From positions 55,106 through 119,105 of the forward strand of contig NZ_AUDU01000039.1 in the NCBI RefSeq assembly GCF_000425625.1: 64,000 nt of DNA, written 5' to 3'. Source of the stretch: Stutzerimonas azotifigens DSM 17556 (lineage in GTDB: Bacteria; Pseudomonadota; Gammaproteobacteria; Pseudomonadales; Pseudomonadaceae). Made by a program: the position numbers and the translations under genes. Each line of letters starts with the position of its first letter. The first letter of the stretch is position 1. This document shows positions 8,824-17,203 of the stretch, one piece after another. The notes under the pieces were generated by a model. The model was given only the letters and a program-made list of their open reading frames with translations. It was not told where the DNA came from and made no database searches.

Positions 8824-9987
8824 ATGAATGAAACCCTGGCAACCGAATTCGAGAAACTGCTGCGCCTGATGGTCGAGAAGGGCGGCTCGGACCTGTTCAT
8901 CACTGCCGGCGTGCCGCCTTCGATGAAGGTCAACGGCAAGATCCTGCCGGTGAGCAAGAACCCCATGTCGCCCGAACAGACGCGCGAGACCGTGTACTCG
9001 GTGATGAATGAGCAGCAGCGCCGCGAGTTCATGGAAAAGCACGAGTGCAACTTCGCCATCAGCGCGCGCGGCATCGGTCGTTTCCGGGTCAGTGCCTTTT
9101 TCCAGCGCAACCTGGCGGGCATGGTGCTGCGGCGCATCGAGACGCACATCCCCACCATCGAGGACCTCAAACTGCCGGACGTGCTGAAGAAGCTGGCGAT
9201 GACCAAGCGCGGCCTGGTGCTGTTCGTCGGCGCCACCGGCACCGGCAAGTCCACCTCGCTGGCGGCGATGATCGGCTACCGCAACAAGAACTCCAGCGGC
9301 CACATCATCTCCATCGAGGATCCGATCGAGTTCATCCACCAGCACCAGAGCTGCATCGTCACCCAGCGCGAGGTGGGGATCGACACCGAGTCCTTCGAGG
9401 TGGCGCTGAAGAACACCCTGCGCCAGGCGCCGGACGTGATCCTCATCGGCGAGGTGCGTACCCGCGAGACCATGGACCACGCCGTGGCCTTCGCCGAGAC
9501 CGGCCACCTGTGCCTGGCCACCCTGCACGCGAACAACGCCAACCAGGCGCTGGACCGGATCATCAACTTCTTCCCGGCCGACCGCCAGCAGCAGGTGTGG
9601 ATGGACCTGTCGCTGAACCTCAAGGCGATCGTCGCCCAGCAACTGGTGCCGACGCCGGACGGCAAGGGGCGCCGCGCGGTGATCGAGGTGCTGATCAACA
9701 CCCCGCTGGCCGCCGACCTGATCCGTAAGGGCGAGGTGCACGAGCTCAAGGGGCTGATGAAACGCTCCACCGAGCAGGGCATGCAGACCTTCGACCAGGC
9801 GCTGTACAGCCTCTACGTGCAGGGCGAGATCACCTACGAGGATGCGCTGCTGTACGCCGACTCGGCCAACGACCTGCGCCTGATGATCAAGCTCGGCTCG
9901 GAGACCGACGGCGAGCACCTGACCACCATGTCCCAGGGGCTGACCCTGGAAGTCAGCGACGACCAGCCGGGCATCACCTTCCGCTAG
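8824..9987 (+). CDS. pilU: PilT-dependent retraction ATPase PilU
   Basis: PilU is a PilT paralogue that assists PilT in retracting pili under load. The 387-residue product carries Walker A GATGTGKST, Asp box EDPIEF, Walker B VILIGEVRT and His box TGHLCLATLHA. The C-terminal tail after residue 340 is longer than in PilT, as is typical for PilU. The stop overlaps the stop of the convergent UdgX gene. The pilT-pilU order identifies it beyond the family level. Confidence 0.97.
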   Translation: MNETLATEFEKLLRLMVEKGGSDLFITAGVPPSMKVNGKILPVSKNPMSPEQTRETVYSVMNEQQRREFMEKHECNFAISARGIGRFRVSAFFQRNLAGMVLRRIETHIPTIEDLKLPDVLKKLAMTKRGLVLFVGATGTGKSTSLAAMIGYRNKNSSGHIISIEDPIEFIHQHQSCIVTQREVGIDTESFEVALKNTLRQAPDVILIGEVRTRETMDHAVAFAETGHLCLATLHANNANQALDRIINFFPADRQQQVWMDLSLNLKAIVAQQLVPTPDGKGRRAVIEVLINTPLAADLIRKGEVHELKGLMKRSTEQGMQTFDQALYSLYVQGEITYEDALLYADSANDLRLMIKLGSETDGEHLTTMSQGLTLEVSDDQPGITFR

Positions 9988-11426
9988 TCCGCCTGCAGGG
10001 TCGCGGCCTGACGCAGGGCGGTCTGCAGCTCGCCGATCAGGCGCTCGCGCAGCGTGCCTTCGCTGCGTAGGATCGCCGCCGGATGGGGCGCCGCGACGAC
10101 CCAGCGTCCGTTGTGCCAGCGTGGCCGCCCGAGGAAGTCGGCGAGCCGCAGCCGGGTCGGATCGCTCGCTTGCAGCAAGGCAGCCAGTGCGGTACGGCCC
10201 AGCGCCACGACCACCCTCGGTCGTACCTGCGCCAGCTCCTGCTCGAGCCAGGGGCGGCAGGCGGCGATTTCTTCCGCATCGGGCGTGCGATGCCGGCGCA
10301 GCGGCGGCAGCCCGCCACCGGCCTGCCACTTGAAGTGCTTCACCGCGTTCGTCACGTAGACCTCCGCTCGGCGCAGGTCGGCGTCGGCCAACTGCCGATC
10401 CAGCAGCCGCCCGGCCGGGCCGATGAAAGGACGGCCGGCGAGATCCTCCTGGTCGCCCGGCTGCTCGCCGACCAGCATCAGCCCCGCCGTCTTCGGGCCC
10501 TCGCCGGGCACCGCGCAGGTGGCGTCCCGCCATAGCGCGCAGTTGCGGCACGTCTCCAGGCTGCTCGGCAGCGGGCGTTTCGGTCGCGCCTGTTCGGTGC
10601 ATACCTGCACCTGCTGTCCGACTTTTTCCGCAACCGCGGCTGCCTGCGACCGGTGCGGCCGGGAGAGCTGGGCGTTGGCGGCGAGCCGTGCGATCAGGAC
10701 GCCTTCGGGCAGATGCTTCCAGAAGCGTGCCGGCATGTGCTGCCGCGCCAGGCCGGCGTTGACCCGGGCGGGGTTGAAGGTGCTGCTGTAGTACGCCCGC
10801 CACAGCTCGTCAGTGTCGTCGGCGGTCGACCTGGCCATTGCCGCGAGCTCGGGCGGGCAGGGGTGGAGCAGGCGCGCCTCGACGCCGTTCGACTGCGCCG
10901 CGGCATCGGGCGTGGCAATCAGCCAGCCGACGCGGCCCAGGCGGGCCAGGAAATGCTCGGTCACCAATTCCAGCACGTCGTACGCCGGTTCGTGCCAGGC
11001 GACGAAGCGCGGCGCGCCCTCGGTCTGCGGGCGCTCGCGAAAGCGCACGAAGGCCTCCATGTGGTGGGCCTCCCGGCGCACCTGGCGAATGCGCCGCTGC
11101 AGTTCCCCGCCATCGCGATCACCCGCGAGCATGGCGCTGCGATCTCCGTGCGCCACACGCCACAGCACGCGATAGAGCAAGGCCCAGCGGTCTCCGGCGC
11201 GAAAGCGCGAGGCACACTCCAGCAGGGCCGGAAGCTCGCGAGGAACGCGGGTGGGACGGGGCGGCCCAGGCGTTCCGCCATCGTCACCGGCGGCGGCTGC
11301 GAACAGGTCGGAACCCGCCTGTCCGTTCGTCCAGGTCAGCTCGTGCGGTGCGATTCCCGCCTGCAGCAACTGGCGGCTCTGGCGCCGCCAGTCCTCGAAA
11401 CCGCGCTCGATGAATACCGTGCGCAT
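9984..11426 (-). CDS. DUF4130 - UdgX-type uracil-DNA glycosylase fusion
   Basis: This is a 480-residue two-domain DNA repair protein. Residues about 1-245 match the DUF4130 domain described as a probable DNA metabolism partner of radical SAM repair proteins. Residues about 285-480 are a family 4/UdgX glycosylase. C293, C296, C304 and C390 are candidate iron-sulphur ligands, GEQPGDQED (320-328) is motif A, and PHPAAILRS (447-455) holds the second active-site His. UdgX proteins bind uracil-DNA covalently through a His in an RRIH loop; here the loop reads LRRHRTP (H379), lacking the Ile. It lies 4 bases after the radical SAM gene, so both should be induced through the LexA site at 12655. Confidence 0.88.
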   Translation of the reverse strand: MRTVFIERGFEDWRRQSRQLLQAGIAPHELTWTNGQAGSDLFAAAAGDDGGTPGPPRPTRVPRELPALLECASRFRAGDRWALLYRVLWRVAHGDRSAMLAGDRDGGELQRRIRQVRREAHHMEAFVRFRERPQTEGAPRFVAWHEPAYDVLELVTEHFLARLGRVGWLIATPDAAAQSNGVEARLLHPCPPELAAMARSTADDTDELWRAYYSSTFNPARVNAGLARQHMPARFWKHLPEGVLIARLAANAQLSRPHRSQAAAVAEKVGQQVQVCTEQARPKRPLPSSLETCRNCALWRDATCAVPGEGPKTAGLMLVGEQPGDQEDLAGRPFIGPAGRLLDRQLADADLRRAEVYVTNAVKHFKWQAGGGLPPLRRHRTPDAEEIAACRPWLEQELAQVRPRVVVALGRTALAALLQASDPTRLRLADFLGRPRWHNGRWVVAAPHPAAILRSEGTLRERLIGELQTALRQAATLQAD

Positions 11427-11430
11427 CGGC

Positions 11431-12645
11431 TCACCAGAGCGCCAGCTGGGTCTTGGGGCTGTCGGCGAGCGCGCGGCGCAGCAGGCCGGTCTCCAGGTCG
11501 CCGTGCGGCGGCCGGTAGTCCTGGACCACGACGAACGCCCGGAGCTTGTCCATCGGACAGCGCAGCCTGACCAGATCCTCGTAGCGAATGCGGCGCTCGC
11601 GCCTGAGCTGTACCAGCCGCTTGGCATTGCGCACGCCTATTCCCGGCACCCGGGCGATCAGCATGGCCTCGGCCCGGTTCAGATCGACCGGAAACTGCTC
11701 GCGGTGATTCAGCGCCCAGGCCAGCTTGGGGTCGATGTCCAGCGGCAGGTTGCCCGGGGCGGGGAGCAGTTCCGCCGCGCCGAATCCGTAGCCGCGCATC
11801 AGGAAATCGGCCTGGTACAGGCGGTGCTCGCGCAGCAGCGGCGGTGCCTGCCGCGGCACGGAGCCGGGGCTCTGCGGAATGGGACTGAAGGCCGAGTAGT
11901 ACACGCGCCGGAGGCTATAGGCGCCGTACAGGCGCTGGGCGGTGTCGAGGATGGTGTGGTCGTCCGTGGGGTCGGCGCCGACGATCATCTGCGTGCTCTG
12001 CCCGGCCGGCGCGAAACGCGGCGCCCGCGGCTCGTCGCCGCTTTCCTCGACGCCGAGGCGTATGCGGCCCATCGCCCGGCGGATGCTCTGGCCGTTCTTC
12101 TCCGGCGCCAGGCGCTCCAGCCCGCTTTCGGTCGGCAGTTCGATGTTCACGCTCAGCCGATCGGCGTACAGCCCGGCTTCGGCGATGAGCTCCGGCGCGG
12201 CATCCGGAATGGTCTTCAGGTGGATGTAGCCGCGAAACGCGTGGGTCTTTCTCAGCAGGCGGGCCACCCCGACCAGCTGCTCCATCGTGTAGTCGGCCGA
12301 GCGGATGATGCCGGAGCTGAGGAACAGCCCGCTGACGAGATTGCGGCGATAGAAGTCGAGCGTCAGCCGGACGACTTCATCGGGCGTGAAGCGGGCGCGG
12401 GGCACGTCGCTGGAACGACGGTTTACGCAGTACTGGCAGTCGTACAGGCAGAAATTGGTCAGCAGCACCTTGAGCAGCGACACGCAGCGCCCGTCGGGCG
12501 TGAAGCTGTGGCAGATGCCGGCGCCATTGCTGGCGCCCAGGCCCTCGCGGCCCTTGGAACTGCGCAGCGGCGCACCGCTGCTGGCGCAGGAAACGTCATA
12601 CTTCGCCGCATCGGCGAGCACGATGAGCTTGTCGGTCAGGTCCAC
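11431..12645 (-). CDS. Putative DNA modification/repair radical SAM protein
   Basis: This 404-residue radical SAM enzyme has CLYDCQYC (C66, C70, C73) as the 4Fe-4S/SAM site. A C-terminal helix-hairpin-helix (ARVPGIGVRNAKRL) suggests DNA binding. It belongs to the family that always seems to travel with DUF4130/UdgX proteins; the reaction and substrate are unknown. The start is a GTG at 12645. It agrees with the conserved N-terminus (DLTDKLIVLADAAKYDVSC) but has no strong ribosome site, and a LexA-type palindrome begins only 10 bases upstream. Damage-induced expression is inferred from that site. Confidence 0.88.
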   Translation of the reverse strand: MDLTDKLIVLADAAKYDVSCASSGAPLRSSKGREGLGASNGAGICHSFTPDGRCVSLLKVLLTNFCLYDCQYCVNRRSSDVPRARFTPDEVVRLTLDFYRRNLVSGLFLSSGIIRSADYTMEQLVGVARLLRKTHAFRGYIHLKTIPDAAPELIAEAGLYADRLSVNIELPTESGLERLAPEKNGQSIRRAMGRIRLGVEESGDEPRAPRFAPAGQSTQMIVGADPTDDHTILDTAQRLYGAYSLRRVYYSAFSPIPQSPGSVPRQAPPLLREHRLYQADFLMRGYGFGAAELLPAPGNLPLDIDPKLAWALNHREQFPVDLNRAEAMLIARVPGIGVRNAKRLVQLRRERRIRYEDLVRLRCPMDKLRAFVVVQDYRPPHGDLETGLLRRALADSPKTQLALW

Positions 12646-12654
12646 GGGAACGTC

Positions 12655-12682
12655 CGAATACTGTAAATAAATACAGTATTCG
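12655..12682 (-). promoter_or_regulatory. LexA (SOS) box before the radical SAM/UdgX operon
   Basis: The core CTGT-N8-ACAG (12661-12676, spacer AAATAAAT) matches the LexA operator consensus of gammaproteobacteria. The palindrome is perfect over 10-bp arms (CGAATACTGT / ACAGTATTCG). It probably overlaps the promoter of the minus-strand operon. The plus-strand TM2 gene starts 75 bases away on the other side, so it might also be affected. Confidence 0.88.
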
Positions 12683-12757
12683 GATTCTTCGTGGAGGCGG
12701 CAAGTCTATGTGTCACCGTCCATCGCCGGACGGCCCAACCTTCTTCAAGGAGCGCTC

Positions 12758-13165
12758 ATGTACCAGGACACCCACAGCAAGGTCATTGGCTACCTGCTCT
12801 GGATCTTCGGTTTTCTCGGTTCGCACCGTTTCTACTACGGCAAGCCGATCACCGGGACGATCTGGTTCTTCACCCTCGGCCTGCTGTTCGTCGGCTGGAT
12901 CATCGACCTGTTCCTGATCCCCTCGATGGATCGCCAAGCGGATTTCCGCTTCACCGCCGGGCCGGTCGACTACAACGTCGCCTGGATCCTGCTGACCTTC
13001 CTCGGCGTGTTCGGCGTGCACCGGATGTACCAGGGCAAGTGGATCACCGGGTTGATCTATCTGTGCACCGGCGGGCTGTTCTTCATTGGCGTGCTCTACG
13101 ACTTCTGGACGCTGAACAGCCAGGTTTCCGAGCGCAACAACCGGCGCCTGAGCTTCTCGCGCTGA
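12758..13165 (+). CDS. TM2-domain membrane protein
   Basis: This is a 135-residue protein made of two tandem TM2 modules. Each pairs a hydrophobic helix ending in G-x-HR (GSHRFYYGK and GVHRMYQGK) with a second helix followed by an aromatic/acidic end (WIIDLFLIP and VLYDFWTLN). This internal duplication gives four predicted membrane segments. TM2 proteins are widespread and their bacterial function is not known to me. The start at 12758 has AAGGAG 5 bases upstream. It is divergent from the LexA-controlled operon. Confidence 0.85.
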   Translation: MYQDTHSKVIGYLLWIFGFLGSHRFYYGKPITGTIWFFTLGLLFVGWIIDLFLIPSMDRQADFRFTAGPVDYNVAWILLTFLGVFGVHRMYQGKWITGLIYLCTGGLFFIGVLYDFWTLNSQVSERNNRRLSFSR

Positions 13166-13171
13166 GTGCGC

Positions 13172-13199
13172 CCGGCGCCCGGGTGAGCTCGGGCGCCGG
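13172..13199 (+). terminator. GC-rich hairpin after the TM2 gene
   Basis: A perfect 10-bp stem CCGGCGCCCG / CGGGCGCCGG encloses an 8-base loop, starting 7 bases after the TM2 stop. There is no T-run after it, so intrinsic termination is uncertain. It may instead stabilise the 3' end of the mRNA. Confidence 0.45.
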
Positions 13200-13212
13200 C
13201 CTCTGCACGTAG

Positions 13213-13229
13213 GGCGGGTGCAACCCGCC
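13213..13229. repeat. Short REP-like palindrome
   Basis: GGCGGGT-GCA-ACCCGCC is a perfect 7-bp inverted repeat with a 3-base loop. Palindromes of this sort (GGCGGGTTGCACCCGCC-like) are common extragenic elements in Pseudomonas. It sits between the TM2 hairpin and the heptamer tract. Confidence 0.5.
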
Positions 13230-13290
13230 ATTGCCCTTATCAGGCACTCGACCGGGCTTGCTAGGGTTCAAGTCTCCATAGACCCTGCCT

Positions 13291-13339
13291 CAAGCCTCAA
13301 GCCTCAAGCCTCAAGCCTCAAGCCTCAAGCCTCAAGCCT
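13291..13339. repeat. Seven perfect tandem CAAGCCT heptamers at the pyrX stop
   Basis: Seven identical copies of CAAGCCT fill 13291-13339. The pyrX stop codon (13332-13334, minus strand TGA) lies inside the tract, so the last residues and the stop of pyrX are supplied by the repeat (GAGGCTTGA on the minus strand). The unit length of 7 means that copy-number changes before the stop would shift the frame, but the stop lies near the pyrX-proximal end, so most slippage would be harmless. The unit resembles the arms of the palindrome in hemW. Confidence 0.85.
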
Positions 13340-14603
13340 CATGGATGATCCGCCCATCGACCAGGGTATAACGCACCTGCCCCGGCAGGCAGTGGCCGAG
13401 GAACGGGCAGTTGCGGCCCTTCGAGTGCCAGTGTTCGCCGACCACGGTCGAGCGGCTCGGATCGAACAGCACCAGGTCTGCCGGCCCGCCGACCGCCAGT
13501 CGGCCAGCGGGCAGCGACAATGCCGCGGCGGGTCCGCTGCTGAGGCGCGCGAGCAGGGTCGGCAGGTCGAGCAGCCCGTCCTCAACCAGCGTCAGCGCCA
13601 GCGGCAGCAGCACTTCGACGCTGCTGATGCCTGGCTCGGTCTCGCCGAACGGCGCCTGCTTGGCGTCCAGCTCGTGCGGCTGATGATGACTGGCGATCGC
13701 CGAGATCACGCCATCGCGCACCGCTTCGCGCAGGCCGTCGCGGTCGGCCGCGGTGCGCAGCGGCGGCTGTACGTGATAGAGGCTGGAGAAGCCGTGCAGC
13801 GCCTCGTCGGTGAGGATCAGCTGGTACATCGCCACATCCGCGGTGACGCGCAGACCACGGGCCTGCGCCTCGGCGATCATACGGGCGCCGCGAGCGCTGG
13901 TGAGCTGGCTGAAATGCGCGCGCACGCCGGACTGCTCGACCAGCAGCAGGTTGCGCGCCAGGGCGATGGTCTCGGCGGTCTCGGGAATCCCGGCCAGGCC
14001 GAGAAAGCTCGCCACCGCACCTTCGTGGGCCAATCCCCCGGCGGCCAGTTCGGCATCCTGCGAGTGGAACACCACGGTAAGGTCGAAGGTGGCGGCGTAT
14101 TCCAACGCCCGGCGCAGCGTACGGTTGCTGGGGAAATCCGCCAAGCCGTTGCCGAAGGCCACGCAGCCGGCGTCCCGCAGAGCCACCAGCTCGGCCAGTT
14201 GCTCGCCCTCGAGACCGCGGGTCAGGGCGCCGACGGGGAAGACCCGGGCGTGGCCGCTGGCCTGCGCCAGGTCGAGGACCAGTTCGGCGACCGCCGGCGT
14301 ATCCAGTATCGGCCGTGTCTGCGGCGGGCAGCACAGGCTGGTCACGCCCCCGGCGGCGGCGGCGCGGGTCTCGCTGGCGATGCTCCCCTTGCGGCTGTAG
14401 CCGGGCTCGCGCAGCGCCACGCTGAGGTCGACCAGCCCGGGAGCGGCCACCAGGCCCCTCGCGTCGATGGATCGGGCGGCGGCGAAGCCGTCCGGGCGCT
14501 GACCGATCGCCTGCACGCGACCGTCGGCAAGGAACAGGTCGGTGGTTTCGTCCCGTCCGCTGGCGGGGTCGATCAGGCGGGCACCGAGGATCTCGGTCTG
14601 CAT
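13332..14603 (-). CDS. pyrX: Noncatalytic dihydroorotase-like protein PyrX
   Basis: This 423-residue amidohydrolase-fold protein partners with PyrB. In P. aeruginosa the pyrB-linked dihydroorotase homologue is inactive but needed for assembly of the aspartate transcarbamoylase dodecamer. The sequence here fits that role: the metal-binding HxH motif of true dihydroorotases reads DLSVAL (S-x-A) in PGLVDLSVALREPG. The ATG at 14603 overlaps the pyrB stop (ATGA). A GTG one codon upstream is also possible. Its 3' end runs into a heptamer repeat. A catalytic pyrC should exist elsewhere. Confidence 0.93.
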   Translation of the reverse strand: MQTEILGARLIDPASGRDETTDLFLADGRVQAIGQRPDGFAAARSIDARGLVAAPGLVDLSVALREPGYSRKGSIASETRAAAAGGVTSLCCPPQTRPILDTPAVAELVLDLAQASGHARVFPVGALTRGLEGEQLAELVALRDAGCVAFGNGLADFPSNRTLRRALEYAATFDLTVVFHSQDAELAAGGLAHEGAVASFLGLAGIPETAETIALARNLLLVEQSGVRAHFSQLTSARGARMIAEAQARGLRVTADVAMYQLILTDEALHGFSSLYHVQPPLRTAADRDGLREAVRDGVISAIASHHQPHELDAKQAPFGETEPGISSVEVLLPLALTLVEDGLLDLPTLLARLSSGPAAALSLPAGRLAVGGPADLVLFDPSRSTVVGEHWHSKGRNCPFLGHCLPGQVRYTLVDGRIIHEA

Positions 14604-15607
14604 CACTTCTGCTCCTCGGCAAGCAATTGTCGTTGTGCGGTCTGCCCGCTCATGGCCATCGACAGCACCGCCATGCGGATGGCGATGCCGTAGGTGACCT
14701 GGTTGAGAATCACCGACTGCGCGCCGTCGGCCACCGCCGACTCGATCTCCACGCCGCGGTTGATCGGGCCCGGGTGCATTACGATGGCATCCGGCCTGGC
14801 CAGGGCCAGGCGCTGGGTGGTCAGGCCGTACAGGCGGTAGAACTCGCCTTCGCTGGGCAGCAGGCCGCCCTGCATGCGTTCGCGCTGCAGGCGCAGCATG
14901 ATCACCACGTCGACGTCCTCCAGGCCCTCGGCCATGTCGGTGAACACGCGCACGCCGTACTGTTCCAGGCCCACCGGCAGCAGCGTCTTCGGGCCGATCA
15001 CCCGCACGTCCCGGCAGCCCAGCGTGCGCAGGGCGAGCATGTTCGAGCGGGCCACCCGCGAGTGCAGGATGTCGCCGACGATGGCGACCGACAGCGGCTC
15101 GAAGTCGCCCTTGTGGCGGCGGATCGTCAGCATGTCGAGCATGCCCTGGGTCGGGTGCGCATGGCGGCCGTCGCCGCCGTTGATGACCGCGACGTCGGGG
15201 CTGACGTGTTCGGCGATGAAATGCGCGGCGCCGGAATCGGCATGGCGCACCACGAACATGTCGGCCGCCATCGCCTCCAGATTGCGCAGGGTGTCGGTGA
15301 GCGTCTCGCCCTTGCTGGTCGAGGAGGTCGACACGTTGAGGGTGATGACGTCCGCCGACAGGCGCTTGGCCGCCAGCTCGAAGGTGGTGCGGGTGCGCGT
15401 CGAGTTCTCGAAGAACACGTTGCAGACGGTCTTGCCGCGTAGCAGCGGGACCTTCTTCACCGAGCGGTTGCCGACTTCGAGGAAGGAGTCGGCGGTATCC
15501 AGGATCTCGGTCAGCAATTCCTTCGACAGGCCGTCGAGGGACAGGAAGTGGCGCAGCTGGCCGAGGTCGTTCAGCTGAAGCGGGCGCTTGGCGTAGGTGG
15601 GCGTCAT
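14603..15607 (-). CDS. pyrB: Aspartate carbamoyltransferase catalytic chain
   Basis: PyrB condenses carbamoyl phosphate and aspartate in the committed step of pyrimidine synthesis. The 334-residue product has the carbamoyl phosphate motif [13 protein letters not shown], then HPTQGMLDM and MHPGPINRG. The length matches Pseudomonas PyrB, which forms a holoenzyme with PyrX instead of PyrI. It starts 8 bases after pyrR and overlaps pyrX. Confidence 0.97.
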   Translation of the reverse strand: MTPTYAKRPLQLNDLGQLRHFLSLDGLSKELLTEILDTADSFLEVGNRSVKKVPLLRGKTVCNVFFENSTRTRTTFELAAKRLSADVITLNVSTSSTSKGETLTDTLRNLEAMAADMFVVRHADSGAAHFIAEHVSPDVAVINGGDGRHAHPTQGMLDMLTIRRHKGDFEPLSVAIVGDILHSRVARSNMLALRTLGCRDVRVIGPKTLLPVGLEQYGVRVFTDMAEGLEDVDVVIMLRLQRERMQGGLLPSEGEFYRLYGLTTQRLALARPDAIVMHPGPINRGVEIESAVADGAQSVILNQVTYGIAIRMAVLSMAMSGQTAQRQLLAEEQK

Positions 15608-15615
15608 CGCGGTTC

Positions 15616-16128
15616 TCAGTGGGCAGAGACGAAGGTCTGCAGTTCCAGGGCGAGGGGGCGGGGGCCGAGCAATTTTACCCGCTGCTCGGGCGCCAGCGGC
15701 AGCGTCGCGCCGACCACGTCCGGGCGGATCGGCAGTTCCCGGGCGTTGAGGTCGAGCAGGGCGACCAGGGTCACGCTCGCCGGCCTGCCGTAGTCGAACA
15801 GCTCGTTGAGCGCGGCGCGGATGGTGCGGCCGGTCATCAGCACGTCGTCCACCAGCACCAGGTGCTGGCCCTCGACCTCGAAGGGCAGTTCGGAGGGTTG
15901 CACCTGCGGATGCAGGCCCTTGCGGGTGAAGTCGTCGCGGTAGAAGGAGACGTCGAGCACGCCCAGCGCTTCCTCGCGGCCACGCGCCTCGAGCAGCGCC
16001 TGGGCGACCCAGACGCCTCCGGTGCGGATGCCGATGAAGCGGGGTTCGGCGATGCCGCGCGCCGCGAGATGCGCATCGAGCGCGGCGGCCATTTCCGTCA
16101 GCAGCCGCTCGGGATCGGGTAGGTTCAT
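15616..16128 (-). CDS. pyrR: PyrR bifunctional regulator/uracil phosphoribosyltransferase
   Basis: The 170-residue PRTase-fold protein has the PRPP-binding motif [17 protein letters not shown] near residues 90-106. In Bacillus PyrR binds pyr mRNA and causes attenuation; in Pseudomonas its position ahead of pyrB is conserved, but an RNA attenuator was not identified here. It lies between ruvX (21-base gap) and pyrB (8 bases), so any regulation would have to act inside a longer transcript. Confidence 0.94.
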   Translation of the reverse strand: MNLPDPERLLTEMAAALDAHLAARGIAEPRFIGIRTGGVWVAQALLEARGREEALGVLDVSFYRDDFTRKGLHPQVQPSELPFEVEGQHLVLVDDVLMTGRTIRAALNELFDYGRPASVTLVALLDLNARELPIRPDVVGATLPLAPEQRVKLLGPRPLALELQTFVSAH

Positions 16129-16149
16129 GAAAGCTCCTGTGTCGTTCTC

Positions 16150-16581
16150 TCAGGCCAGCGCCTGCTCGGCCAGCCAGCCTTCCAGCAGCAGGGCGGCGGC
16201 CAGCGCGTCGACCGGACGCTGCCGGTAGTCGCCGCGCTGCCCTTCGCCGCGCAGGCGCTGGCCCTTGGCTTCGAAGGTGGTGAGGCGTTCGTCGTGGGTG
16301 TGCGTCGGCACGTTGAAGCGCCCTTGCAGGCGCCGGGCGAATTTCTCCGCACGCTCGCTCATCTCGCTGGACGTGCCGTCCATGTTCAGCGGCAGGCCGA
16401 CCACCACCGCGTCCGGCTGCCATTCGCGGAACAGGGCCTCGACCTGCCCCCAGTCGGGCACGCCGTTCTGCGCCTTCAGCACGCAGAGTTCGCGGGCCTG
16501 GCCGGTGATCGCCTGCCCCACCGCGACGCCGATCTGCCGCGTGCCGTAATCGAAGCCCAGGACCAGGCGCAGTTCGCTCAT
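16150..16581 (-). CDS. ruvX: RuvX/YqgF RNase H-fold nuclease
   Basis: This 143-residue YqgF protein has [15 protein letters not shown] at the N-terminus, [11 protein letters not shown] in the middle and [10 protein letters not shown] with the second acidic site. Homologues are described as a 16S rRNA pre-end processing nuclease and as a putative Holliday junction resolvase. It overlaps yqgE (ATGA at 16578-16581), a pairing seen in many proteobacteria. Confidence 0.94.
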   Translation of the reverse strand: MSELRLVLGFDYGTRQIGVAVGQAITGQARELCVLKAQNGVPDWGQVEALFREWQPDAVVVGLPLNMDGTSSEMSERAEKFARRLQGRFNVPTHTHDERLTTFEAKGQRLRGEGQRGDYRQRPVDALAAALLLEGWLAEQALA

Positions 16582-17147
16582 GCGTGGCCGGCCTGGGTGC
16601 TGAGCAGGCTGAGGTCGACGCCCAGGCGGCTGGCGGCGGCCTTGAGGCGCTGGTCATAGGGCAGGTCGAAAAGGATCACCGGATCGGCGGGGCAGGTCAG
16701 CCAGGCATTGTCGGCGAGTTCCGCCTCGATCTGCCCGGCCTCCCAGCCGGCGTATCCGAGCGCGATGAAATGCCGCGCCGGTCCCTGGCTGTCGGCGATG
16801 GCGAACAGCGCGTCCTGCGAGGTGGAGAGTCCCAGCGGACCGAGCGACAGGGTGGCCTGGAAGGCCTGGCCGGCCGGGTGCAGGACGAAGCCGCGGTCGG
16901 TCTGCACCGGGCCGCCGGAGAAGATCGGGATGCTCTGGCACAGCGCCGACACCGGCGCGTCGGGGCGCAGCTGCTCGAGCACGTCGGCCAGGCTGAGCCC
17001 GCTCGGGCGGTTGACCACCAGCCCCATGGCGCCCTCGGCGTTGTGCTCGACCAGATAGATGAGCGCCTGCGCGAAATTGGCATCGGCCATGTGCGGCATG
17101 GCGAGCAGGAAGTGGTGCTTGAGGTAGCTGGGAGCGGTGTTTTTCAT
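16578..17147 (-). CDS. yqgE: UPF0301 protein YqgE/AlgH
   Basis: This 189-residue UPF0301 protein starts [18 protein letters not shown] and contains VVNRPSG and [15 protein letters not shown], the family hallmarks. The P. aeruginosa orthologue was named AlgH through an early link with alginate regulation; its molecular function remains unclear. The start at 17147 lies 56 bases after the tonB stop. It precedes ruvX, with four bases of overlap. Confidence 0.93.
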   Translation of the reverse strand: MKNTAPSYLKHHFLLAMPHMADANFAQALIYLVEHNAEGAMGLVVNRPSGLSLADVLEQLRPDAPVSALCQSIPIFSGGPVQTDRGFVLHPAGQAFQATLSLGPLGLSTSQDALFAIADSQGPARHFIALGYAGWEAGQIEAELADNAWLTCPADPVILFDLPYDQRLKAAASRLGVDLSLLSTQAGHA

Positions 17148-17203
17148 GTCGGCTAGCTTAAGCCCTGGGCTCCCGTGCTGGAAGCCGCACCGGCCGCCGA
17201 CGC

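Noticed and set aside
13291..13339. CRISPR-like array
   Set aside because: The units are 7 bases long and directly adjacent, with no spacers and no cas genes.
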